A stretch of 37,060 nt of DNA from Sphingosinicella terrae (GTDB taxonomy: Bacteria > Pseudomonadota > Alphaproteobacteria > Sphingomonadales > Sphingomonadaceae): NCBI RefSeq assembly GCF_003347635.1, contig NZ_QDFY01000024.1, positions 1 to 37,060 on the forward strand, written 5' to 3'. Shown in pieces: positions 7,134 through 14,941 of this stretch; position 1 is the first letter of the stretch; every line of letters begins with the position of its first letter. The notes under the pieces were generated by a model. The model ran no database searches. It was not told where the DNA came from and saw nothing but the letters and a program-made list of their open reading frames with translations. Made by a program: the position numbers and the translations under genes.

Positions 7134-9530
7134 ATGAAGTCCATTATGGGGACGCGAGATAATATCGGCTCTCTTCGTCGCTTGCTGACGAGGACTGCGT
7201 CGATAGGTGCGATCATGATGTCGGCTGCGCCGGCGCTGGCGCAGGATGCTGGCACGCCGTCGACAGCGCCCTCCGGCGTCGATGATGCCGCAGCGGCGGA
7301 GGCCGACGCCGACGCGCAGGGGGCCGAAAGATCATCCACCACCGACAATTCGAACGACATCGTCGTCACCGCCCAGCGGCGCGAGCAGCTGCTGCAGGAT
7401 GTGCCGATCGCCATTTCTGCGCTCGATGCGGAGACCCTGGATGCACGCAACATCGCCGACATCGAGAATCTGGACAGCTACGTCCCTAATCTGAGGGTCT
7501 ATACCGGTACTTTCGCGGCCAGCGGGATCGTCGCCATCCGCGGCGGCGTCGAGATCAGCAACACGCCTTATTACGATCCGGCCGTGGGCACCTACGTCGA
7601 CGGCGTCTACATCGCCAAGGCGGCGGGCAATTTCTTCAGGCTCGCCGACATCGAACGCATCGAGGTGCTGCGCGGGCCGCAGGGAACCCTGTATGGCCGC
7701 AACACCTTTGCCGGCGCCGTGAACATCATCACGCAGCGGCCGAGCGGCGAATTCGGCGGCAATGTCAGGCTCGGCATCGGCAATTACGACCAGGTGCGCG
7801 GCCGGGTAAACCTCGATCTGCCGGCCATCGGCGATTTCTCGATCAAGCTCGCCGGGCTGCATGACAGCCGCGACGGTTATGTCCGCGTCGTCCCCAATCC
7901 GTTCCCGACGCCGCTGGCGCAGCCCGGAGCGCCCAGCCAGTTCGAGAGGAGCGAGAATACGGCGTTCCGGGCCGCGATCCGCTATCAGCCGACGACGGAC
8001 ATCACCGTCGATTATGCGCTCGACTATAATCTGATCAACGCAACGCCGCGCGCGCCGATCCTCGTCGACTTCGCGCGCGCACCCCTGGCCGGCGCGCTCT
8101 TCGATCCGGCTTCGCCCTCCTATCTCGGCTTCCCGGCCTATCTCTACCTGCAGGACGGCTATAGCGACTTCACCTATGCCAATGGGGGCATCTTCAACGA
8201 GCCCAATATCGAGCGGTCGGAGGTGCTCGGCCACACCTTGATCGCCGAGTTCGATGTCGGGCCGGCGACGCTCAAGTCGATCTCATCGATCCGGACGATG
8301 GACTATCGCAACAATGTCGATCTCGACGGCACGCCCCTCGCCATTGCCACCACCGACCTGGCGAACGATTACGGCCAGGAGAGTCAGGAGTTCCAGATCA
8401 CCGGCGAGGCCGGCAGCCTGAATTACACGGCCGGCCTCTATTATTTCCACGAGGCCGGGGACGTGCGCAAGCGCGGTCAGTTCTTCGGATCGGCGCGGAC
8501 CGCGATCCAATATTACCGCTTCGAGACGGACGCCTATGCCGCTTACGCCCAGGTGGACCTCAGGGTGACCGACCGACTGACCCTGACCGGTGGCCTGCGC
8601 TATTCCTACGAGCAGAAGAGCATGCGGGTCCGCCAGGACACGCTGACCGCCGCCGGCACGACCGTGGACTATGGCCTGCGCGAGGACGAAAGGAGCGACG
8701 AGGCGTTCACGCCGGCGCTCATCCTCCAGTACGAGCCCGATGCGAACGTCAATCTCTATCTCAAATATGCGCGGGGCTTCAAAAGCGGCGGGTTCAACCT
8801 GGGCAGCACGGCGGCCTTTGCCATCACCACCTTCGATCCGCAGACGGTCGACAGCTTCGAAGGCGGCGCGAAGCTTCGCTTCATGAACGGCGCCTTCCAG
8901 ATCAACACCGCCGTCTTCTTCAACCAGATCCACGACCAGCAGGTGAACGTCTTCCGCAACGAGGGCATTCTCGCGGCGGTGGTGGTCGACAACGCCGCTC
9001 AGGGCGAGCAGCTTGGCGCGGAGGTCGATTTCCAGCTGCGTCCGAACGACTGGCTGCGGCTCAGCGGCTCGGTCGGCTATCTCGACTCGCGGTACAAGGA
9101 ATATTTCGACCGGGGCGTCGACGTGTCCGACACCCGCGCGGTGATTTTCGCCCCCGAATGGACCTTGGCGGCCACCGCCGAGGCCCGCCTGATCCAGCGC
9201 GATTGGGGCAGCGTCTTTTTCAATGTCGACTTCTCCCACACCTCGGCCCATTTCGTTCAGGCCTATGATGTCCGCCCGCGCAGCGCGACGATCCGCGCCA
9301 GCGCCCAGACCACCAAGGCCGAGGCGACGAGCCTGGTCGATGTCGGCCTGCGCGCCACCGACATCCCGGCATTCGGCGGGACGGCCGAGATCAATCTGTG
9401 GGTGAGGAATCTGTTCGACACCCACCGCCGCCAGGGCGGCATCGACTTCGATGCGGCGCTCGGAAACCTGACCGTCGCTTACTACAACCCGCCGCGCACC
9501 TTCGGCGCCGACCTGACCTTCCGCTTCTGA
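7134..9530 (+). CDS. TonB-dependent outer-membrane receptor
   Basis: 798 residues from ATG 7134, preceded by GGGGAGGA at 7120-7127; an in-frame ATG at 7092 lacks a ribosome site and would spoil the signal peptide. Residues 1-36 form a signal peptide ending AAPALA before QD. A low-complexity acidic linker follows, then the TonB box DIVVTA (about 75-80). The plug domain contains VGTYVDGVYI and RIEVLRGPQGTLYGRNTFAGAVNI. The rest is a 22-stranded barrel pattern ending in a terminal Phe (DLTFRF), as expected for BAM-assembled proteins. No N-terminal signalling domain is present. Sphingomonads use such receptors for organic carbon sources as well as iron. As head gene of an operon with ferredoxin, EthD, SDR and DUF1214 genes, uptake of the pathway substrate is the likely role. 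Confidence 0.93.
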   Translation: MKSIMGTRDNIGSLRRLLTRTASIGAIMMSAAPALAQDAGTPSTAPSGVDDAAAAEADADAQGAERSSTTDNSNDIVVTAQRREQLLQDVPIAISALDAETLDARNIADIENLDSYVPNLRVYTGTFAASGIVAIRGGVEISNTPYYDPAVGTYVDGVYIAKAAGNFFRLADIERIEVLRGPQGTLYGRNTFAGAVNIITQRPSGEFGGNVRLGIGNYDQVRGRVNLDLPAIGDFSIKLAGLHDSRDGYVRVVPNPFPTPLAQPGAPSQFERSENTAFRAAIRYQPTTDITVDYALDYNLINATPRAPILVDFARAPLAGALFDPASPSYLGFPAYLYLQDGYSDFTYANGGIFNEPNIERSEVLGHTLIAEFDVGPATLKSISSIRTMDYRNNVDLDGTPLAIATTDLANDYGQESQEFQITGEAGSLNYTAGLYYFHEAGDVRKRGQFFGSARTAIQYYRFETDAYAAYAQVDLRVTDRLTLTGGLRYSYEQKSMRVRQDTLTAAGTTVDYGLREDERSDEAFTPALILQYEPDANVNLYLKYARGFKSGGFNLGSTAAFAITTFDPQTVDSFEGGAKLRFMNGAFQINTAVFFNQIHDQQVNVFRNEGILAAVVVDNAAQGEQLGAEVDFQLRPNDWLRLSGSVGYLDSRYKEYFDRGVDVSDTRAVIFAPEWTLAATAEARLIQRDWGSVFFNVDFSHTSAHFVQAYDVRPRSATIRASAQTTKAEATSLVDVGLRATDIPAFGGTAEINLWVRNLFDTHRRQGGIDFDAALGNLTVAYYNPPRTFGADLTFRF

Positions 9531-9535
9531 GCGGT

Positions 9536-9579
9536 GCTGCGGCGGATGGGCCGGGCCAGGAGGCTCCGTCCGCCGCAGC
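9536..9579. repeat. Perfect 11-bp inverted repeat after the TonB-receptor gene
   Basis: GCTGCGGCGGA (9536-9546) pairs exactly with TCCGCCGCAGC (9569-9579) over a 22-base loop, starting 6 bases after the receptor stop. The absence of a downstream T-run makes complete termination unlikely. It could lower read-through into the ferredoxin gene or protect the 3' end of the receptor mRNA. Confidence 0.6.
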
Positions 9580-9640
9580 GTCACCGAAGGCGCCCGTCGA
9601 GCGATGATCGACAAGACAATGTGAGCTTCGAGGAAAGCGA

Positions 9641-9955
9641 ATGCCGAACATCATCATCTATGAGCCGGGCGGTCTCGGCCACGTCATCCAGGCGCCGGTG
9701 GGGCATACCGTCATGGAGGTCGCGCTGCAGAACAATGTCGCCGGGATCGTCGCCGATTGCGGCGGCAGCTGCTCGTGCGCGACCTGCCACGTTCAGGTGG
9801 ATCCGGCCTGGATCGAGCGGACCGGCCGGGCCGGCGCCATGGAAAGCGATCTCCTGGAGTTCGCCGAGGGAGTCACCGATCTCTCGCGGCTGTCCTGCCA
9901 AATTCAGCTCCGGGAGGATCATGAGGGACTGATCCTGCGGGTGCCCGGGGACTGA
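9641..9955 (+). CDS. Adrenodoxin/putidaredoxin-type [2Fe-2S] ferredoxin
   Basis: 104 residues from ATG 9641 with GAGGAAA about six bases upstream. The cluster ligands are Cys40, Cys46, Cys49 and Cys86 (C-x5-C-x2-C then LSC), the arrangement of vertebrate-type ferredoxins serving class I P450s; Cys44 is an extra, non-ligand cysteine. The acidic stretch MESDLLEFAEGVTDLSRLSCQ matches the partner-binding region of putidaredoxin. It probably carries single electrons from an FAD reductase to a P450. The only P450 in the window is at 13642-14880 on the other strand and the reductase is at 27037-28257, so the chain is split among three transcription units. The next gene starts 4 bases after its stop. 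Confidence 0.93.
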   Translation: MPNIIIYEPGGLGHVIQAPVGHTVMEVALQNNVAGIVADCGGSCSCATCHVQVDPAWIERTGRAGAMESDLLEFAEGVTDLSRLSCQIQLREDHEGLILRVPGD

Positions 9956-9958
9956 CCG

Positions 9959-10648
9959 GTGGAGAAGCTGGTCTATGCGCTCTGGTCGGAAGGACGGCCG
10001 CGGTCCGAGTTCAACCGCGACCTGCTGGAGGAGGTCGCGCCGAGGCTGCTGGATCTAGGCGCGCGCGGGCTGCATCTCGACCTGGTCGACGAGACGGTCG
10101 GAGGACATGCTTTGCCCTTCCCGCAGGCGACCAAGCCGCCGATCGAAGCCGCCCTCCACCTCTGGGTGGACAGCGCGATCGACCGGTGCAGGGAGAAGTT
10201 CGACCTGGTCGTCGCCGCCCATGCGCGGCTCGCCGCCTATCTCGTCACCGAATCCCAGCCGGTCGCGCCGCCGCCTTTCGCCGGCGGGCCGGGGACGCCG
10301 AGCGAAGGCTATGCGCAACTCGTCTTCATGCGCCGGCCGAACCGATTCCAGCCCGCGGAGTGGCTGGAATATTGGTTCAATCATCATACCGAACGCGCCG
10401 TCGAAGACCATGTCTGCACCTATTATGCGCAGAATGTCGTGGTGCGGCCGGTCACCTATGCCGCTCCGCCTTATGATGCGATCGTCGAGGAGATCTATCC
10501 GCTCGCCGCCCTGGAGGACCCCGCGCAGGGCTACAAGCCGGGCGTCGACATTGCCGTCTACCAGGCGAGCGCCGTCCGGATGATCGATCCGGCCGCCATC
10601 GACGTGATCGCCACCCGCCAATATGTCTTCAAGCCGCCTTATGGCTGA
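9959..10648 (+). CDS. EthD-domain protein, paralogue of the 4691-5407 product
   Basis: 229 residues, GTG start at 9959, four bases after the ferredoxin stop. Begins MEKLVYALW and shares with its paralogue APRLLDLGARGLHLD, HLWVDSAID, AAYLVTES, a second half starting around YAQLVFMRRPNRFQPAEW, YDAIVEE and the ending RQYVFK. Two EthD modules of about 110 residues are therefore likely in one chain, giving a pseudo-dimeric alpha/beta barrel. The immediate neighbourhood (ferredoxin before, SDR overlapping after) ties it to the redox step. The family includes the P450-associated EthD and some polyketide-like decarboxylases and cyclases, so it may be an enzyme on a reactive intermediate. No catalytic residue can be assigned by eye. 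Confidence 0.78.
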   Translation: MEKLVYALWSEGRPRSEFNRDLLEEVAPRLLDLGARGLHLDLVDETVGGHALPFPQATKPPIEAALHLWVDSAIDRCREKFDLVVAAHARLAAYLVTESQPVAPPPFAGGPGTPSEGYAQLVFMRRPNRFQPAEWLEYWFNHHTERAVEDHVCTYYAQNVVVRPVTYAAPPYDAIVEEIYPLAALEDPAQGYKPGVDIAVYQASAVRMIDPAAIDVIATRQYVFKPPYG

Positions 10649-11405
10649 CGCCGCCTGGCCCGATCTCTCGTTCGATTTTTCGGGCCGGCGGGTTCTCGTC
10701 ACCGGCGGAACGAGCGGGATCGGCGCGGCCATCGCCCGGGCCTATCTCGACGCGGGTGCGGACGTGACCGTGACCGGGACCAGGCGCTCGCCCGAGGATT
10801 ATGCGGAGGATCTGGGCCGGGTCCGCTATCTGCAGCTCGACATCACCGACGAGGGACGGGTCGAGCAGGTGGCCGCCGAAGCCGGCGCGCTCGACATCCT
10901 GGTCAATAGCGCGGGCGTCGCCATGCCGGTTCCTGGGGACCAGTTCGCGCCTGCGGCGTTCGACCATGCGGTCCGCACCCACCTTACCGGCGTCTATCGA
11001 CTCGCCCATGCCTGCGCCGGGCGCCTCGGCGCCAGCGCCGCGCCGGGAGGCGGCGCGATCCTGCTCGTCGGATCGACCAGCGCCTATTTCGGCCATCCGG
11101 CAGTACCGGGCTATAGCGCGGCCAAGGCCGGATTGACGCAGCTCGTGAAGACGCTGGCGATCGCCTGGGCGCCGCGCAACATCCGCGTGAACGGTATCGC
11201 GCCCGGCCTCACCCGTTCCCGCATGACCGCGGCGGCCTTCGAGAATCCGAAGCTGGGCGAGCCGACGCTCGCCCGCACGCCGCTGGGCCGTCTCGGCGAG
11301 CCAATCGATCAGGCCGGCGCGGCGCTCTTTCTGACCAGCAGCGCGGCCGCGTTCATCACCGGTCAGACGCTGCCGACCGATGGCGGCTTCACCATCCGTG
11401 GCTGA
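10641..11405 (+). CDS. Short-chain dehydrogenase/reductase with His in place of the tetrad Asn
   Basis: 254 residues from ATG 10641, overlapping the EthD stop by 8 bases; an ATG at 10623 would add six residues. TGGTSGIG lies at 21-28 and NSAG at 89-92; Ser145, Tyr158 and Lys162 are in place. At the usual catalytic Asn (the vNLxG segment) the sequence reads THLTG, giving His114. The TGTRRS segment after strand beta-2 (Thr-Arg rather than Asp) favours NADP(H), unlike the other SDRs here. The C-terminus FITGQTLPTDGG is classical. Co-translation with EthD and ferredoxin suggests it works on the hydroxylated product or on an EthD-linked intermediate; direction unknown. Confidence 0.84.
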   Translation: MADAAWPDLSFDFSGRRVLVTGGTSGIGAAIARAYLDAGADVTVTGTRRSPEDYAEDLGRVRYLQLDITDEGRVEQVAAEAGALDILVNSAGVAMPVPGDQFAPAAFDHAVRTHLTGVYRLAHACAGRLGASAAPGGGAILLVGSTSAYFGHPAVPGYSAAKAGLTQLVKTLAIAWAPRNIRVNGIAPGLTRSRMTAAAFENPKLGEPTLARTPLGRLGEPIDQAGAALFLTSSAAAFITGQTLPTDGGFTIRG

Positions 11406-11433
11406 TGGAGGCGACCCAGCAGGAGGAATGCAG

Positions 11434-12651
11434 ATGAAGTCGGATCCCGCAGCCGATCGGCTGCTGACCGGTCGTGCCTGGGCCGATTTCTGCGACACGA
11501 TCAAGCTCGCCGGAAGCCGCGTGGACGAATGGGGCGATGCGCTCGGCGATCTCGATCGCGCCGAATGGTATCGCTTCCTGACGCGCGTCATCCGCAACGG
11601 CTTCGAGCGCTTCGTCGAGAATTGCGAGGCCGACCGGCCGCGGCTGCGCGACGTCTGCTGGCGTCAGAGCATCAACGTCCAGTCGCCCGACCAGGACCAT
11701 CTTCTCTACGAATTCGATCCGCCGCCGAGCGAGTATCGGATCAGCGGCCGGCTCGGGACCAATCCCTATTTCGTGCTGACCGAGCACACGACCCGCCATG
11801 TTGCCGATCCCGGCGCGCGCGATTGGGCGCCGCTGGGCACGGCGGCGCTCGACGTCTTCGATCCGACGATCCGCGCCACCAGATCCTTTCTCCAGAGCGA
11901 CGCGCTGCAGTGCGACGCCGACGGCAATTTCGAGATCGTCCTCAGCACGCGCGAGCATGAGGGCAACTGGCTGCAACTCCACCCCGACTCCCTCGGCATC
12001 ATGTTCCGGATCGTCTATCTGGACCGGGCGTCGGAGCGTCCGCCGGAATTCCGCATCGAGCGGATCGACGGCGCCGGTCCGGCCGCGCTCGATCCCGCCA
12101 GTCTCGCCCACGGCCTCGCCAAGACCGCGCTCAACGTGCTCGGCTATTCGGAGATGCAACGCGGCTGGTATCTGGAGAATCTGAAGCAGCGGCCGAACCA
12201 GCTGCCTTTCTCCCGCCAGCATTATCTCGCTTATGGCGGCGTACCCGACCGCCATTTCGCCTTCGGCGTGTGGGACAAGCCGCCGGGGCAGGCGCTCGTG
12301 CTCCGCTTCACCCCACCCGAGTGCGAATATTGGAACTTCCAGCTGTGCAACGTCTGGAAGGAGAATCTCGACAATTACGAGGAGCGGCAAGGCTATCTCA
12401 CCAAGCTCGGTGCCCGGCACGAGGCGGACGGCAGCGTCCATCTGGTGATCGCCGACCGGAATCCCGGGATCGGCGGCAACTGGATCGATTGCGACGGCCA
12501 TGGCGGCGGCGTGATGGGCCTTCGCTTCATCAAGGCCGAGGCCCCGCCGGAGGTGATCGTCCATCTGGTCGACGCGCAGGCGCTGGCACGGCACGGTTGG
12601 GCCGCGCTCGCCGAAGAGAATGCGATCCGCACCGGAGCACTGGTGGAGTAG
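11434..12651 (+). CDS. DUF1214-domain protein
   Basis: 405 residues from ATG 11434, chosen because AGGAGG (11421-11426) is seven bases upstream; ATG 11428 is too close to it. The C-terminal half carries the DUF1214 pattern: ECEYWNFQLCNVWKENLD, then GSVHLVIADRNPGIGGNWID and GHGGGVMGLRF. The N-terminal 200 residues start with a helical segment (DFCDTIKLAG) and contain a beta-rich part with HEGNWLQL. No signal peptide or membrane segment is visible, so it is probably cytoplasmic. Function unknown; DUF1214 proteins recur in sphingomonad and actinobacterial lipid-catabolism loci. It is the last gene of the TonB-receptor operon and converges on the LLM gene 61 bases away. Confidence 0.75.
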   Translation: MKSDPAADRLLTGRAWADFCDTIKLAGSRVDEWGDALGDLDRAEWYRFLTRVIRNGFERFVENCEADRPRLRDVCWRQSINVQSPDQDHLLYEFDPPPSEYRISGRLGTNPYFVLTEHTTRHVADPGARDWAPLGTAALDVFDPTIRATRSFLQSDALQCDADGNFEIVLSTREHEGNWLQLHPDSLGIMFRIVYLDRASERPPEFRIERIDGAGPAALDPASLAHGLAKTALNVLGYSEMQRGWYLENLKQRPNQLPFSRQHYLAYGGVPDRHFAFGVWDKPPGQALVLRFTPPECEYWNFQLCNVWKENLDNYEERQGYLTKLGARHEADGSVHLVIADRNPGIGGNWIDCDGHGGGVMGLRFIKAEAPPEVIVHLVDAQALARHGWAALAEENAIRTGALVE

Positions 12652-12712
12652 GGACAAAGCCTCTCGCCTGCGAGCGAAGACGGGCCACGCCGGGCGCCGC
12701 TCGATGCCTCGG

Positions 12713-13639
12713 CTAGCGCCCTGCGCGAAAAGGTTCGACCGCCGCGACTACACGATCGACGAAATCCGTGAATTCCTCCGCGTTGCGGCACCAGCGCGCC
12801 GGAGTGACCTCGAGATGGGTGACGCCGGCGCGGAGGAAGTCCGGGATCTGCTTCAGCGTGGCCTCCAGGTCGGGCTTTCCCGCGGTCTGGACCGGCTGTG
12901 GCATGCCGCGCACCTTCAGGGTCTCCGGGTCGCGGCCGCGGCGGACGAATGCCTCGCGAACCGCGGCGACGCCGGCGCCGATTTGATCCGGATCCCCCTG
13001 GTGGACCGGCAGCCAGCCGTCGGCGACCTCGGCGATTCGATCGACATTGCGCTCGCTCGGGGCCAGGCCGAGCCAGATCGGCACGCCTCCCTGCTGGACC
13101 GGAAACGGCAGGGAATACATGTCGCGGAAGCTGACGGTCTTGCCTTCGAAGCTCGCCGGCGCCTCGCTCCACAGGGCCCGCCAGGCGCGCACTGCCTCGA
13201 TCAGCCGGCCGAAGCGGCCGTCGAAGGGGATCCCGACGGCGTGATATTCCTCTTCCTGCCAGCCGACGCCGACGCCTACCTCGAGCCGTCCGTTGGCGAT
13301 GACGTCGACCGTGGCGATCTGCTTGGCGAGGAAGACGGCGGGCCGGAGCGGCGCGATCAGGATGGCGGTGATCAGCCGCATGCGCGTCGTGCGCGCCGCG
13401 ATTGCGGCGATCAGGGTCAGCGGCTCGAGCCAGGGATGATCGGGCGGGACGGGAAAGCTGCCATAGGGATATTTGTCGATCGCCCCGCTCATGATCACAT
13501 GATCCGGCACCGAGACGAAGTCGAAACCCTTATCCTCGGCGAGGCGGACCTGGTCGATCGCGGGGTCGATCCGGCCGCCGAACCAGTCGGGAATCCCCTG
13601 CATGCTGAGGCCGAGTTGCAGGGCCGTGCGGGCGGCCAT
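12713..13639 (-). CDS. LLM-class (luciferase-like, F420/FMN) oxidoreductase
   Basis: 308 residues from ATG 13639, two bases after the P450 stop; the frame stays open upstream through the P450 gene but only as antisense-type filler. TIM-barrel LLM features: LGLSMQGIPDW at the start, KGFDFVSVPDHV, RLEVGVGVGWQEEEYHAVGIPFDGRFGRLIEAV and PIWLGL. The VGVGWxxxE(F/Y)xAxG motif is characteristic of the F420-dependent LLM subgroup found in mycobacteria. F420 synthesis is not general in sphingomonads, so FMN may be the real cofactor. The ribosome site is weak, implying coupling to the P450. A reduction or monooxygenation after hydroxylation is plausible but unproved. Confidence 0.82.
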   Translation of the reverse strand: MAARTALQLGLSMQGIPDWFGGRIDPAIDQVRLAEDKGFDFVSVPDHVIMSGAIDKYPYGSFPVPPDHPWLEPLTLIAAIAARTTRMRLITAILIAPLRPAVFLAKQIATVDVIANGRLEVGVGVGWQEEEYHAVGIPFDGRFGRLIEAVRAWRALWSEAPASFEGKTVSFRDMYSLPFPVQQGGVPIWLGLAPSERNVDRIAEVADGWLPVHQGDPDQIGAGVAAVREAFVRRGRDPETLKVRGMPQPVQTAGKPDLEATLKQIPDFLRAGVTHLEVTPARWCRNAEEFTDFVDRVVAAVEPFRAGR

Positions 13640-13641
13640 GA

Positions 13642-14880
13642 TCAGGGTGCTTCGATGGGCGGCCGGATCTCGTCGAAGGTCACCGGAAGATGGTAGCAGC
13701 CGCGCAGGATGGTGCCGGTGATCCGGCTCTTCTCCGGATCCGCGAGCCGCACGTTGACGAGGCGGTCGAGGATGAGGGAGAGGCCGACGCGCATCTCCTC
13801 GCGGGCGAGGTGGGAGCCGAGGCAGAAATGGACGCCGCGGCCGAAGGCGAGATGCTGGCCCTTGCGGCCGAGCGAGGGCCGCGCGCGCTCGGGATCGAGC
13901 GAGAGCTCGTCGGGATCCTCGAAGAGGCCCGGCTCGCGATTGGCCGCTGGTATGCCGAAGAAGAGCCGGCTGTTGCCTGGGATGTCCACGCCGGCGATCG
14001 TGATGGGTTTCTCGGTATAGCGGGGCAAGAGCCCGAGCCCGGAATCGAGCCGCAGCACCTCCTCGACCACGGTCTTGCGGTCCTCCGGGCGGGCGATGAG
14101 ATGGTCGCGCAAGCTCTCGTCGGAAAGGACGCGGTAGAAGAGGTTGGTGATGGTCCGGAAGGTGGTCTCCGCGCCCGCCGGATAGAACATCCGCACATAG
14201 TCGAAGATCTCGATATCCTCGAGCGGCCGGCCGCCCTCGACCTCGGCGCGGGCGAGATAGGAAATGACGTCCTCGCGCGGCTCTTGGCGTCGCTCGTCCA
14301 ATATCCCCTTGGTATAGGCGTCGAAATCCGCCTTGGCCTGTATCGACTCCTCCGGGTCCCACTGGAAGCGGAACAGCATCATGACGAGATCATAGACATA
14401 TTGCTCGTCGCGCTTCGGGAAGCCGAGCATCCGGCTGATGATGTGGAAGGGATAGGGCTGGGCGAACTCGGTGTTGAGCTCGGCCTCGCCGCGGCCCTGG
14501 AACTTGTCGATCAGCTCGTTGGCGAGCGGCACGATGAGATCGGTGGACTTCTGGCGCACCGCGCTCGGCGTGAAGGGCGGCGAACCCAGCGCGCGGCGCC
14601 AGCGATGCTCCTCCCCATGCAGGGTGAGGAGGACACGGCCCTGGCTCGGCTCGGCGAAGCGCCGGTACATGTCGGCAGCGGGCAGGCGGTCATCGTCGGC
14701 CCACACCTCCGCGAGATCCTCGTAGCGCAGGATCAGCCAGGCAATATCGTCGAGATACCGAACCGGGACGACGCGGTGACCGGCCTCGACCAACTCCGCG
14801 AGCACGGCGTGGAGATTGTCGAACTCGCTCTCGATTTGTCCGAAATCGATCTCCGGAAACAGAGGCTCGACCTTTCCCAT
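13642..14880 (-). CDS. Cytochrome P450 (soluble bacterial class I type)
   Basis: 412 residues, ATG 14880 with AGGAAGGAG about eight bases upstream. The I-helix oxygen-activation motif AGAETT lies at 235-240, the K-helix ExxR is Glu274-Arg277 and the heme loop FGRGVHFCLG has Cys353 as thiolate ligand. The length and absence of a membrane anchor mark a soluble enzyme needing a separate ferredoxin and reductase, both present in the window (9641-9955 and 27037-28257). It likely hydroxylates an unactivated carbon of the substrate. I cannot assign a CYP family by eye. Located between a sulfotransferase (61 bases upstream) and the LLM gene on the same strand; these three probably form one operon. 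Confidence 0.95.
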   Translation of the reverse strand: MGKVEPLFPEIDFGQIESEFDNLHAVLAELVEAGHRVVPVRYLDDIAWLILRYEDLAEVWADDDRLPAADMYRRFAEPSQGRVLLTLHGEEHRWRRALGSPPFTPSAVRQKSTDLIVPLANELIDKFQGRGEAELNTEFAQPYPFHIISRMLGFPKRDEQYVYDLVMMLFRFQWDPEESIQAKADFDAYTKGILDERRQEPREDVISYLARAEVEGGRPLEDIEIFDYVRMFYPAGAETTFRTITNLFYRVLSDESLRDHLIARPEDRKTVVEEVLRLDSGLGLLPRYTEKPITIAGVDIPGNSRLFFGIPAANREPGLFEDPDELSLDPERARPSLGRKGQHLAFGRGVHFCLGSHLAREEMRVGLSLILDRLVNVRLADPEKSRITGTILRGCYHLPVTFDEIRPPIEAP

Positions 14881-14941
14881 CCTGGTTCTCCTTCCTTCGC
14901 CCGGCGATCGATCGCGCCCGCGTCGCGGGGCGAGGACGGCG

